From assembly GCA_964508865.1 (NCBI GenBank), contig CAZDVP010000003.1:1-52582 (forward strand): a DNA stretch of 52,582 bases. Direction: 5' to 3'. This stretch comes from UBA3263 sp964508865. Its GTDB lineage: Bacteria; Bacteroidota; Bacteroidia; Bacteroidales; Muribaculaceae. Shown here piece after piece: positions 1 to 8,548 of this stretch. The position numbers and the translations under genes were made by a program. The notes below the pieces were generated by a model. The model was given only the letters and a program-made list of their open reading frames with translations. It made no database searches and was not told the origin of the DNA. Each line of letters begins with the position of its first letter. The first letter of the stretch is position 1.

Positions 1-215
1 ACACCGGCACCCACGACTCGCTGGCCGAAGCGTCGATCTACGTTGAAGTGCTCGAAAAGCGCCAAGGCCTGAAAATCGCCTGCCTCGAAGGCATAGCCTA
101 CTCGCAGGGCTGGATTTCGGCCGACCGCCTGCGCCAAATTGCCGAGCCGATGGCAAAGAACCAATATGGCCAATATCTGCTAAAACTGTTAGACTATGGA
201 GGTAATCCGGACTGA
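1..215 (+). CDS. rfbA: glucose-1-phosphate thymidylyltransferase RfbA, C-terminal part
   Basis: Only the last 70 codons lie in the window; the reading frame begins at base 3 and stops with TGA at 213-215. The visible tail, with the stretches TGTHDSLAEAS, YSQGWIS and QYGQYLL, is typical of the C-terminus of RfbA/RmlA. That enzyme makes dTDP-glucose from glucose-1-phosphate and dTTP, the first step of dTDP-L-rhamnose synthesis in the cytoplasm. It overlaps the start of rfbC by 20 bp, and rfbB follows, so the order A-C-B supports one translationally coupled rhamnose operon. The 5' end is outside the window. Recognition rests on the tail and on the neighbours. Confidence 0.9.
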   Translation, partial: TGTHDSLAEASIYVEVLEKRQGLKIACLEGIAYSQGWISADRLRQIAEPMAKNQYGQYLLKLLDYGGNPD

Positions 216-750
216 GATAGAGGGCGTTGTTATTCTGCGTCCGCGCGTTTTCACCGACGCGCGCGGCTACTTTTTCGAGAGCTTCAACTCAGCCGAATTT
301 GCCGAAAAGGTCGGGCCGGTTGAGTTTGTTCAGGATAACGAGAGCGCCTCGGTTGGCGGAGTTATTCGCGGCCTCCACTTCCAGAAACCGCCCTACACTC
401 AGGCCAAGCTGGTTCGCTGCACCGAAGGCCGGGTGCTCGACATAGCCGTTGACCTGCGCGCCGGCTCGCCGACCTATGGCAGCCACGTTGCCGTTGAGCT
501 CACTGCCCAAGGCAACGAGCAGCTGTTTATCCCCGAAGGGTTCGCCCACGGCTTCGCCGTTTTGACCCCCCACGCGGTTTTTCAATATAAATGCTCCAAC
601 CTCTACCACCCCGAGGCCGAAGGCTCCATAGCTCCGTTCGACCCAGATTTGGCCATTGAGTGGCCCTTTGCGCCCGACCGGGCCATACTCTCCGACAAGG
701 ACATGCGCGCACCGCTTTTCAGCAACTTCATCTCCCCTTTCAAGCAATGA
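196..750 (+). CDS. rfbC: dTDP-4-dehydrorhamnose 3,5-epimerase
   Basis: 184 residues, the normal RmlC length. This cupin-fold enzyme epimerises C3 and C5 of dTDP-4-keto-6-deoxyglucose, the third step of dTDP-rhamnose synthesis. Visible family marks are RGLHFQ with the catalytic His at 61, the stretch FIPEGFAHGF at 111-120 and the Tyr-Lys at 131-132. The ATG at 196 lies inside the end of rfbA (20-bp overlap), and the TGA overlaps the ATG of rfbB as ATGA, so translation is likely coupled through all three genes. Their cooperation supplies dTDP sugars for surface polysaccharide. An rfbD reductase is not seen in the window and may lie elsewhere. Confidence 0.95.
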   Translation: MEVIRTEIEGVVILRPRVFTDARGYFFESFNSAEFAEKVGPVEFVQDNESASVGGVIRGLHFQKPPYTQAKLVRCTEGRVLDIAVDLRAGSPTYGSHVAVELTAQGNEQLFIPEGFAHGFAVLTPHAVFQYKCSNLYHPEAEGSIAPFDPDLAIEWPFAPDRAILSDKDMRAPLFSNFISPFKQ

Positions 751-1811
751 ACATTCTAATCACCGGTGGCGCCGGATTCATTGGCAGCCACGTTGTCAGG
801 CGCATGGTTGAGCGCTATCCCGACGACACGATCATAAACCTCGACCTGCTCACCTATGCGGGCAACCTTGCCAACCTGGCCGACATTGCCGACCGCAAGA
901 ACTACCGCTTTGTGCGCGCCGACATTACCGACATCGACGCAATGCGCAAAATCATGCGCGACCACCGGGTTGACGGAGTCATCCACCTGGCGGCGGAGAG
1001 CCACGTTGACCGCTCCATAAGCGACCCCTTTATTTTTGCGCGCACCAACGTTATGGGCACGCTGAGCCTGCTGCAGGCCGCGCGCGAGTACTGGCAGTCG
1101 CTTCCCGAAGGCTTCGAGGGCAAACGCTTCTACCACATTTCGACCGACGAGGTTTACGGCACCCTGGCTGCCGACGACGCGCCCTTTGCCGAAACCAACG
1201 CCTACGACCCCCACTCGCCCTATTCAGCCTCGAAGGCGTCGAGCGACCATTTCGTGCGCGCCTACCACGACACCTACGGCCTGCCTACTCTCATTTCAAA
1301 CTGCTCGAACAACTACGGTCCCTATCAGTTCCCCGAAAAGCTGATTCCATTGTTTATCAACAACATCCGCAACCGCCGGCCGCTGCCGGTCTACGGCCGG
1401 GGGCTCAACGTTCGCGACTGGCTCTTCGTTGAGGACCATGCCCGCGCCATTGACCTGATTTTCCACCGCGGGCGCATTGGCGACACCTACAACATTGGCG
1501 GCTTCAACGAGTGGCGCAACATCGACATCGTTCGCCTGCTGGTCCGCACCGTCGACCGCCTGCTTGGCAATCCCGAAGGCTACTCCGACGAGCTGATAAC
1601 CTACGTTGCCGACCGCCCCGGCCACGACCTGCGCTATGCCATTGACTCCACCAAACTCAAAACCGAATTGGGCTGGGAGCCGTCGCTTCAGTTCGAGGAG
1701 GGCATAGAGCGCACCGTTGAGTGGTATCTGAACAACCCCGACTGGCTCAACTCGGTAACGTCGGGCGACTATATGGAATATTATAACCGCATGTACGGCA
1801 ACCGCAAATGA
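747..1811 (+). CDS. rfbB: dTDP-glucose 4,6-dehydratase
   Basis: 354 residues starting at the ATG at 747, which overlaps the rfbC stop as ATGA; the frame stays open further upstream, but that part runs inside rfbC and has no family similarity. It is an extended short-chain dehydrogenase: the NAD-binding loop GGAGFIG is at residues 7-13, the STDEVYG segment carrying the catalytic Thr-Asp-Glu at 132-138, and the YSASK catalytic Tyr and Lys at 159 and 163. It converts dTDP-glucose to dTDP-4-keto-6-deoxyglucose, the second step of rhamnose synthesis. It ends one base before the next gene, which may be part of the same transcript. Confidence 0.96.
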   Translation: MNILITGGAGFIGSHVVRRMVERYPDDTIINLDLLTYAGNLANLADIADRKNYRFVRADITDIDAMRKIMRDHRVDGVIHLAAESHVDRSISDPFIFARTNVMGTLSLLQAAREYWQSLPEGFEGKRFYHISTDEVYGTLAADDAPFAETNAYDPHSPYSASKASSDHFVRAYHDTYGLPTLISNCSNNYGPYQFPEKLIPLFINNIRNRRPLPVYGRGLNVRDWLFVEDHARAIDLIFHRGRIGDTYNIGGFNEWRNIDIVRLLVRTVDRLLGNPEGYSDELITYVADRPGHDLRYAIDSTKLKTELGWEPSLQFEEGIERTVEWYLNNPDWLNSVTSGDYMEYYNRMYGNRK

Positions 1812-1812
1812 A

Positions 1813-2187
1813 ATGATTCAACAGTGCGGCATATTGTTTCTCTTCCTCGCCCTGGGCGAGCTGATCGTCTGGCTGACGGGCACCACCGTGCCCTCCTCCA
1901 TTATCGGCATGCTCCTGCTGGCCGCCGCGCTCAAGTTCGGGGCCGTTAAGCTCCACCAGGTAGAAAAATTCGCCGACTTTCTGGTTCATAACATCGGCTT
2001 CTTTTTCGTTCCGGCCGGAGTCGGGCTGATGCGCTGCATGGGCCTGATTGCCGACCAATGGCTGCCGATTGTGGGTGCCACGGTCGGAAGCACCGTTATC
2101 ATCATCGCCGTTACCGGCTGGACCCACCAGCTGACGCGCCGAACAACCCGCCGCACCACTCGCCGCCATGACTCCAGCCGAAACTAA
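1813..2187 (+). CDS. CidA/LrgA family membrane protein
   Basis: 124 residues with about four hydrophobic segments and the LrgA-like stretch TGTTVPSSIIGMLLL near residue 22. This family is holin-like and, together with LrgB/CidB, has been linked to control of murein hydrolase activity or to export of small organic acids; which applies here cannot be told. The C-terminus is an unusual basic tail (RRTTRRTTRR) encoded by a small tandem repeat, and the last 20 bp overlap the lrgB-like gene. It starts one base after the rfbB stop, so it may be transcribed with the rhamnose genes, although no functional link is known to me. Confidence 0.88.
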   Translation: MIQQCGILFLFLALGELIVWLTGTTVPSSIIGMLLLAAALKFGAVKLHQVEKFADFLVHNIGFFFVPAGVGLMRCMGLIADQWLPIVGATVGSTVIIIAVTGWTHQLTRRTTRRTTRRHDSSRN

Positions 2188-2875
2188 TTTCCTGGCCAAT
2201 CCGCTTTTTCTGATAGCGCTGACCTTTATGGTCTTTTTAGGGTCGCAATGGCTCAGCCGGCGCATCGGCCTGCGGCTGTTCAACCCAATTCTCATATCCA
2301 TAGCCGTTCTGATTGCCCTTTTGTGCGGCTGCGGGGTCGACTACGAAGACTATCGGGCCGGAGGCGCCTACATTGAATTCTGGCTCAAACCGGCGGTGGT
2401 TGCCCTGGGAGTGCCGCTCTACCGCCAGCTGTCGGCCATACGCAAGCAGGTTATGCCGCTGCTCATCGCCGAGCTGGCCGGCTGCGTTGCGGGGCTGGTT
2501 TCGGTTGTTGTTATCGCCGAAATGCTCGGCGCCACGCGCGAGGTTGCCCTTTCGCTGGCGCCAAAGGCAGTTACGACACCTATCGCCATTGAGATTTCGA
2601 GCGCCTTAGGCGGCATTCCGGCGCTGACGGCTGCAGTGGTTGTCTGCACCGGCATTTTCGGCTCCATAGCCGGGTTTAAAATCGTTAGCCTTTCGCGCAT
2701 AAAGAGCCCTATGGCCACCGGGCTGAGCATCGGAACCGCATCGCACGCCGTAGGCACCGCCGCCGCCATGGAGCGGAGCGAACGCTACGGAGCCTTTTCG
2801 TCGTTAGGGCTGACGCTCAACGGCATTCTGACGGCGCTGTTGGCGCCCTACGTGCTGACGCTGCTCGGCTACTGA
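2168..2875 (+). CDS. LrgB/CidB family membrane protein
   Basis: 235 residues, almost wholly hydrophobic, with several membrane spans. The core LrgB features are visible: a stretch ending SLAPKAVTTPIAIEIS at about 136-151 and the glycine-rich GTASHAVGTAAAM near 194. It is the usual partner of LrgA, and the 20-bp overlap with that gene supports a two-component membrane complex. The stop is only nine bases from the end of the convergent epimerase gene, with no obvious terminator between them. I cannot separate the Lrg from the Cid subfamily, so no symbol is given. Confidence 0.9.
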   Translation: MTPAETNFLANPLFLIALTFMVFLGSQWLSRRIGLRLFNPILISIAVLIALLCGCGVDYEDYRAGGAYIEFWLKPAVVALGVPLYRQLSAIRKQVMPLLIAELAGCVAGLVSVVVIAEMLGATREVALSLAPKAVTTPIAIEISSALGGIPALTAAVVVCTGIFGSIAGFKIVSLSRIKSPMATGLSIGTASHAVGTAAAMERSERYGAFSSLGLTLNGILTALLAPYVLTLLGY

Positions 2876-2884
2876 GCCCGGCGC

Positions 2885-3877
2885 TCACTTGCCCGATTGG
2901 CGGTAGGCCTCAACGGTGCGGCGAATGCCCTCCTGAAGCGAGGTGGGAGCGGTGAAGCCGAAGTCGGCGGTGGCGGCGTCGGTTGTGCACTGCCAGTTGC
3001 GCTGGCGCAGAATCTTGTATTTGTCGAGGTTGAGGGTTGCGGGCTTACCGGTAAAAATCTGTGCTTTCTGCAGCAACCAGCAAACGGGTTTGACCACCCA
3101 GAGCGGCAGCTTGAGCGACACCACTCCTTTGCGGCCGAGCTCGCGGCTGACTATCGAGCGGAACTCGCGCTGAGTGTAGCTGCGCGGCTCGCTGATGTTA
3201 TAGCGGCGATGAACCGGCGCGTTCTCCAGAGCCATAAACATTGCCTGAACCAGGTCTTCAACGTAGATGAAAGTGAGCAGCTGCTTGCGCATTCCGACTC
3301 CGAAATCGAAGTGGCGGTCAATGCTCTTGATCATCATCAGATAATCCTGCTCGTGGGGGCCATAGACTCCGGTGGGGCGGAAAATTATCCAGGGCAGGCC
3401 GCTGAGCGTTTCGAGCCACTGCTCGGCCTTGACTTTCGATAGGCCATAGCGGGTGTTGGGGCGCGGCGTCATCTGTTCGGAAATGGGCGTGTAGTTCCGC
3501 TCGTCGCCCGGGCCGATGGCCGACAGGGAGCTGACGTAGAGGAACTTTTCGGGCACGCGGTCGGCCTCTTTCAGCGCGGTTCCGAAAGTGCGCAGGAACT
3601 GAAAGTTGATTCGGTTGAAGTCGGGGAAGTTGGCGCACTTGGTTGCCCCCAGGTTATAGATTATGTAGGTCCAGGGGCCGGCTGAAGCCAGGGTTTGGCA
3701 GACCTGGCGGGGGTCGTCGTAGTCAAACTCCAGGAAATGCAGCTGCGGGTCGGAGAGCCAGCGGCGCGAGGTGGAGGGCCGGACGCCGACGGTTGTTTCA
3801 AAACCGAGCTCCAGAGCCTTGCGGGCAATGAAGCCGCCGATGAAACCGCCGGCGCCGACTATCAGAACAGATTTCAC
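2885..3877 (-). CDS. NAD-dependent epimerase/dehydratase family protein
   Basis: 330 residues; an extended short-chain dehydrogenase with the Rossmann loop GAGGFIGGF near residue 8, SSLSA near 115 and the catalytic pair in YGLSK near 143. Such proteins act on nucleotide sugars or related carbonyl compounds; the substrate cannot be read from the sequence. It is the last gene of a minus-strand series after three C10 proteases, starting 8 bp after the stop of the nearest one. The close packing suggests co-transcription, but a role in protease function is not evident. Confidence 0.88.
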   Translation of the reverse strand: MKSVLIVGAGGFIGGFIARKALELGFETTVGVRPSTSRRWLSDPQLHFLEFDYDDPRQVCQTLASAGPWTYIIYNLGATKCANFPDFNRINFQFLRTFGTALKEADRVPEKFLYVSSLSAIGPGDERNYTPISEQMTPRPNTRYGLSKVKAEQWLETLSGLPWIIFRPTGVYGPHEQDYLMMIKSIDRHFDFGVGMRKQLLTFIYVEDLVQAMFMALENAPVHRRYNISEPRSYTQREFRSIVSRELGRKGVVSLKLPLWVVKPVCWLLQKAQIFTGKPATLNLDKYKILRQRNWQCTTDAATADFGFTAPTSLQEGIRRTVEAYRQSGK

Positions 3878-3885
3878 GGTCGGGT

Positions 3886-6219
3886 TCAGAATTTGATTTT
3901 GCCGTTTTTGGTGATGTAGATTTCGCCCTTGACCGGTTTGGCCACGCGGCGGCCGCTCAGGTCATAGTAAACGGCGGCTTCGGCGGCCGAGGCCTCGATT
4001 TCACCGATGGCTGCGCCTTCGGTAAGAGTGAAGGTGCAGGTTTTGTTGCCCGGAGCCACAACATATTGGTTCAGGTGCCAATAGTAGGCCTGGGCAGTGT
4101 ATTCCTGACCTACTTCGCCATCCTTGAACTCATCGGCCAGAACCACGGTTTCCGTTTTCTTGGCGGCGATTTTGATTGGCTGGCTCTGGAAGCGTTCAAC
4201 GTAGCCCGACTGGCCTGCCTGGTGGATTTCAACGTAGACCTGGCCGTCGAAATCGCCTTCGGCGGCTGAAACGTTGAGGGTGAATTCAAGATGCGCCTTC
4301 GAGGGGTTGGTGCAGGTTATTTTCGAAACGCGGATTGTTGCGGCATCGACGGGAGCCTTGAGCTCAATCTGCTTTACGTCGGAAATAATCTGGTTGGTTT
4401 GCGAGTTGAAGAATGCCAGGTCGTAGATGCCCGAAACCAGCGAGGTGTTGGTCAGGGTGAGCTGAGTGTTGAACTCAACCGATTTGCCGGCCTGAAGCTG
4501 ACCGCAAACCTGGCCGATTTCGCCGCGGCGAACGGGCTTGCCGGCGTCGTAGATGCCGAGGCAAACGGCAGCGTCCATGTCGTAGGGCGTCGTATTGGTA
4601 GCGCGGCCTGTGACCTGGAATGGAACATTGGTTTGAACAACGTCGGGCAGAGTGAAGTCACTGACTTTTACCGACGGAGCTTCCGACGAGCCGAAGGTAA
4701 TGTAGCCGTTCGCAACGGTTGCAGGGATGGTGAAGGCGTTGGTAACGGGATAGTAGACCGGATAGTATTTGCCGGTAACGGCGCTCCAAACCTGCGGATA
4801 GCAAGTGTAGTTGCCGGCGGGAAGGTTGGCGGGAATCTGAATGGTTCCGCAATCCAGGCCGTAGAGGGGAGCGACTACCTGAGACTGCTCGGTGGCGCAA
4901 TGACTGAAATACTCGGTTCCGTTTTCGGCCACAAACTTGATTGCCGAGCGGGGCTGAACGGCATTGGCCGGTGCGCGATTATAAATCTTGGTTGCGCCGT
5001 TGGGGTTTGAGTAGGCAAATCCACCAAATTGGCCGAGCTTTACTCGCGAGCTCGTTGCTCTGAATCCACCGTTGCCGAAGAATGTGAGGGGCACATCGCT
5101 ATAGGCTGTTTTCTTGCCGGGGCGGAGATTGAAAATCGCTGCGTTCGACTGGCTATAGCCTGCGGTGGAGCCGCCAACGCCCTGCTGCTTGGGGTCGAGG
5201 GCAGTCAGAAGGAAGTAGCCGTCGCTGGTGCCACCCCAGCCCCAGTTAACGTGGAAAAGGCCGTCGCCCTTATAGCCGTCGACAACAAAGGCGTGGCCGC
5301 CACCGGCGCTGTTCATGCCGCTATAGAACATTGGGTAGCCGGCGGCGATTTCGTCGTAGACCATCTTTTCCCACTGAGCCTGGAAGAACCACTGGCGTTC
5401 AAGGGTTATGGCCGCATCGTCGTAGTCGAAATACTTGACCATGCCGGCGCACATGTTGGGGGTAGAAGCGCCCGACGAGGTTGTTTTATAGCCGGTATAA
5501 GCGGCGTAACCTAAGGCCTGCATCAGAGTTGCCACCGCGGTGCGGTTGACCTGCGGGTCTTTGGCGCCGTTATATTTATTGAGCATGTTGGCCCAGTCGA
5601 GCTTGACGTTGTCGAAGTTGAGCGACACGGTGGTTCCGGCAGTCTCATAGGTGAAAGTGCCGCCGGAGCACTTTGCCGGATACTGGTGAACCTTGATTAC
5701 CTGAGCCATGGCGGTTGCAACGCAGCCGGTTGGGGTACGTGCGCCGTTGATTGTGGGGGTCAGCTCGTTGTAGGGGTCGAGCTGGTTCCAATAGGTCTGG
5801 CAGATAGGGTCAATGGCCTTGAAATCGTTGTCGGCACGCGAGCCGGACGATGCAGGTTCGAGGCCGTCGCGGATAGCGTTGATCTCCTCGGCATAGCCCT
5901 CGAGCATCATTTCCAGCGCGGGGGGCAGTTCCTGACCGGCCTGGAAATTCTCGGAGTAGCCGAGCAGGGCGGGAGCGTCGGAGTCGGCACTGAGAATCAT
6001 CAGACCGCCCTGGGCCGGAGCAAACAGATAGAGCTCGGGCGCACCGCTATGGGCGGCAACGGTGATTTCGGGCTGAAGATTATTGAGGCAGCGGGCGGCA
6101 ATGCGGCGCGCGCCGGAGTTGGAGTTGACGCGGGCCAGAGCCTGGGCCGGCGAAAGGACCTCGGCGTTAGCGCCCAGAGCAATGAGCGAAGCTGCGATGA
6201 GAAGATTGGCTTTTTTCAT
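3886..6219 (-). CDS. secreted C10 family (streptopain-like) cysteine protease, copy 1
   Basis: 777 residues. Signal peptide (MKKANLLIAASLIALGANA), then a prodomain of the Spi/streptopain-inhibitor type (about 20-130), then the peptidase domain (about 135-370) with the catalytic Cys166 in GCVATAMAQV, the catalytic His309 in GHAFVVDGY and the following NWGWGG. The remaining 400 residues are beta-rich Ig-like modules, ending in the tail YYDLSGRRVAKPVKG shared with three other proteins here. The family is known for secreted zymogen proteases such as SpeB, interpain and Bfp. The gap to the upstream copy is one base, so the three proteases are surely one transcript. No small staphostatin-like inhibitor gene is next to it. 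Confidence 0.93.
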   Translation of the reverse strand: MKKANLLIAASLIALGANAEVLSPAQALARVNSNSGARRIAARCLNNLQPEITVAAHSGAPELYLFAPAQGGLMILSADSDAPALLGYSENFQAGQELPPALEMMLEGYAEEINAIRDGLEPASSGSRADNDFKAIDPICQTYWNQLDPYNELTPTINGARTPTGCVATAMAQVIKVHQYPAKCSGGTFTYETAGTTVSLNFDNVKLDWANMLNKYNGAKDPQVNRTAVATLMQALGYAAYTGYKTTSSGASTPNMCAGMVKYFDYDDAAITLERQWFFQAQWEKMVYDEIAAGYPMFYSGMNSAGGGHAFVVDGYKGDGLFHVNWGWGGTSDGYFLLTALDPKQQGVGGSTAGYSQSNAAIFNLRPGKKTAYSDVPLTFFGNGGFRATSSRVKLGQFGGFAYSNPNGATKIYNRAPANAVQPRSAIKFVAENGTEYFSHCATEQSQVVAPLYGLDCGTIQIPANLPAGNYTCYPQVWSAVTGKYYPVYYPVTNAFTIPATVANGYITFGSSEAPSVKVSDFTLPDVVQTNVPFQVTGRATNTTPYDMDAAVCLGIYDAGKPVRRGEIGQVCGQLQAGKSVEFNTQLTLTNTSLVSGIYDLAFFNSQTNQIISDVKQIELKAPVDAATIRVSKITCTNPSKAHLEFTLNVSAAEGDFDGQVYVEIHQAGQSGYVERFQSQPIKIAAKKTETVVLADEFKDGEVGQEYTAQAYYWHLNQYVVAPGNKTCTFTLTEGAAIGEIEASAAEAAVYYDLSGRRVAKPVKGEIYITKNGKIKF

Positions 6220-6220
6220 A

Positions 6221-8548
6221 TCAGTAAATCAGTTTTTTACCGTTGTTTGTTATGTAGATTCTGCCTTTGACGGGCTCTTTTACCCGGCGACCTGAAAGGT
6301 CGAAATAGGTCTGACCGGCCAGGTCGGCCTCGATTTCGTTGAGGCCGTCGGCTGAACCGAGCAGTTCAAAAGTTTTGCGCTGGCGGCCGTTCATTTCTTT
6401 TTCCTCACCCTGAACGGTGTAGTAGAAATAAATGGTATACATCATTCCGGGAATGCCCTGGGTGAAGTCGGTGGTGAAGGTAACGGTGGTTGACTTGCCC
6501 GACTTGAGCGAGATGTCGACCGGAACGCGGGCCAGGTAGCTGTTATAGTCGCCGCGGTTATGAATCTGCATCCACACGGTGCCGGCCCAGTCGCCGCTGG
6601 CGGCCACGGTTATTGAGGCTGTCAGGTCGTTCTTTTCGGCGCTGACAAGGGTGAGGTTCGAGGCGGTCAGGGTGCCCAGGTCCTCGGGGCGCATAAGGGT
6701 TACGGCCACGGGGTCGGACAGGCGCTTGTTGGTTTCGGCGTTGATGAGATAGGCTTCATATTCGCCCGAGGCGAGAGACATGTTGGTCATAACGGCAGGG
6801 AGCTCGACCTGCTGGGTGGAATTGCCGTCGACGTTGGCCACGAAGGTGGTCACCGTTGCACGCTTAACGGAGTTATCGGGCAGGTAGAGGCAAACGGCCA
6901 TAGTGCCGGTAAAGGGCACGGAGCTGCTGTTGGCAATATCTATTTTAACGGTGAAGGCCTTGTTGGTGTTGATTTTTTCGGGCATTTCGAGCTTCGAGGC
7001 CCAGAGTTTAGGAACTTCGGTGGCGCCGAAGGTGATGGTGGAGCCGCTAACCGTTGCCGGTTGGGCCTGGCCCTGGGTCAGCGGGCCGTAGACCGGATAG
7101 TATTGGTTGGTGACACCGCTGTAAACGCCGGGGGTTACGATATATTCACCCGCTGCGAGCGAAGTCGGAGCCTTAAGCCCGGAGAAGGTGAAACCGGTAT
7201 AGCCCGACAGCGAACCGCTGACGCCGGCGGAGCGCACCCAGGTTTTGGCACCGGTTGCCTTGGAGGTGAAGCAAACCGCGGCCGACACGCTGCTGACAGC
7301 AAAGTTGCGACCGTTATAGGCCGAGAACGAGAGGAAAAGGTCGCCGCCAAACGACACCGCAGTGTTGGTTATTTTGAAACCGCTCTGGGTGAAGAAGAGC
7401 AGCGGCACGCTTGACTGCTGGATGTCGGTTTTGGGTTTGAGGTTGAAAAAGGCAGCCTGGCCCACGTCGAAGCCGCTGGTTGAGCCGCCGATGCCCTGGG
7501 CTTCGGGGTCGAGAGCCGACAGCAGGAAATAGCCGTCGCTCAGGCCGCCCCAGCCCCAGTTGAGGTGGAAGTAGCCGTCGGAGCGATAGCCGTCGACAAC
7601 AAAGGCGTGGCCCTCCTTATTGATTGTGTGGCCCGAATAGTAAACGGGGCGACCGGCGCGGAGCTCTTCGTAGACCATCGCGTTCCAGTCGGCGATTGAA
7701 TACCAGGCGCGTTCCAGATAGCTCAGCGTCGGGTCGATGGCGAAGTTGCGGATCAGGCCGGTGCCCATATTGAAGCTGACGGCGCCGGAGCCGTCGGTGC
7801 CATAGTCCATTTGGGTGGCTATTCCGCAGGCCTGCATCAGAACGGCCACGGCATTGCGGCTGTCGGCGGGCGAGTTGCTCTTATAGGTGTTGAGCATCTT
7901 GTCCCACTCCAGTTCAACGTTGTCGAAATTTAGGCTCAGTTTGGTGCCGCCGGTTGCCCAGTTGTAGGAAAAGGTGCCTCCGGAGCACTTGGCGGGATAT
8001 TGCATAACCTTGAGCACCTGGGCCATGGCGGTTGCCACGCAGCCGGTGTAGGTGCGGGTATTGCCGATCATCGGAGCCAGGTCGTTATAGGGAGCGTTTT
8101 GGTTCCACTGGGTCTGGCATATCGGCGAAATCGGGTCGAAATCGGCGCGCGAAGTAGCCGCGGGAGCGCCCATAACCACTTGGCCGGCGCGGGTTGCGGC
8201 AATTTCGGCGGCGTAGGCGCTGATCATCATTTTCATGGCGTCGGGCAGCTGAGCGCCTTCGACGTAGGAGTCGGTGTAGCCCAGCAGGGCGGGAGTTTCG
8301 CTTTCGGCGCTGACGAGCATCAGGGCGTCGGACTGGGCGAACACATAGAGTTCAGCCTGGGCCGAGTGCTCGGCAACGGTTACGAGAGGCTGAGCCGCAG
8401 TCACTGCGCCTCGCATGGCCCGGCGCACGGGTGCGCTTGCGGGCACCTGGTCCAGAGCACGGCTGAGCGCAGCTGCGGGGCCGAGGAGCTCGGCCGAGGC
8501 GCCCAGTGCAACCATCACGGCTGCAACAGCTAAAAATAGTTTCTTCAT
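6221..8548 (-). CDS. secreted C10 family (streptopain-like) cysteine protease, copy 2
   Basis: 775 residues with the same architecture as its neighbours: signal peptide ending near A19, prodomain to about 135, C10 peptidase domain with Cys170 (TGCVATAMAQ) and His314 (GHAFVVDGY), NWGWGG, long Ig-like C-terminal region, and the tail YFDLSGRRVKEPVKG. The catalytic pair is intact, so it is expected to be active after prodomain removal, outside the inner membrane. The ATG directly follows the stop of copy 3 with no gap. The prodomains and C-terminal halves differ more between copies than the active-site blocks, suggesting different substrates or anchoring. Confidence 0.93.
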   Translation of the reverse strand: MKKLFLAVAAVMVALGASAELLGPAAALSRALDQVPASAPVRRAMRGAVTAAQPLVTVAEHSAQAELYVFAQSDALMLVSAESETPALLGYTDSYVEGAQLPDAMKMMISAYAAEIAATRAGQVVMGAPAATSRADFDPISPICQTQWNQNAPYNDLAPMIGNTRTYTGCVATAMAQVLKVMQYPAKCSGGTFSYNWATGGTKLSLNFDNVELEWDKMLNTYKSNSPADSRNAVAVLMQACGIATQMDYGTDGSGAVSFNMGTGLIRNFAIDPTLSYLERAWYSIADWNAMVYEELRAGRPVYYSGHTINKEGHAFVVDGYRSDGYFHLNWGWGGLSDGYFLLSALDPEAQGIGGSTSGFDVGQAAFFNLKPKTDIQQSSVPLLFFTQSGFKITNTAVSFGGDLFLSFSAYNGRNFAVSSVSAAVCFTSKATGAKTWVRSAGVSGSLSGYTGFTFSGLKAPTSLAAGEYIVTPGVYSGVTNQYYPVYGPLTQGQAQPATVSGSTITFGATEVPKLWASKLEMPEKINTNKAFTVKIDIANSSSVPFTGTMAVCLYLPDNSVKRATVTTFVANVDGNSTQQVELPAVMTNMSLASGEYEAYLINAETNKRLSDPVAVTLMRPEDLGTLTASNLTLVSAEKNDLTASITVAASGDWAGTVWMQIHNRGDYNSYLARVPVDISLKSGKSTTVTFTTDFTQGIPGMMYTIYFYYTVQGEEKEMNGRQRKTFELLGSADGLNEIEADLAGQTYFDLSGRRVKEPVKGRIYITNNGKKLIY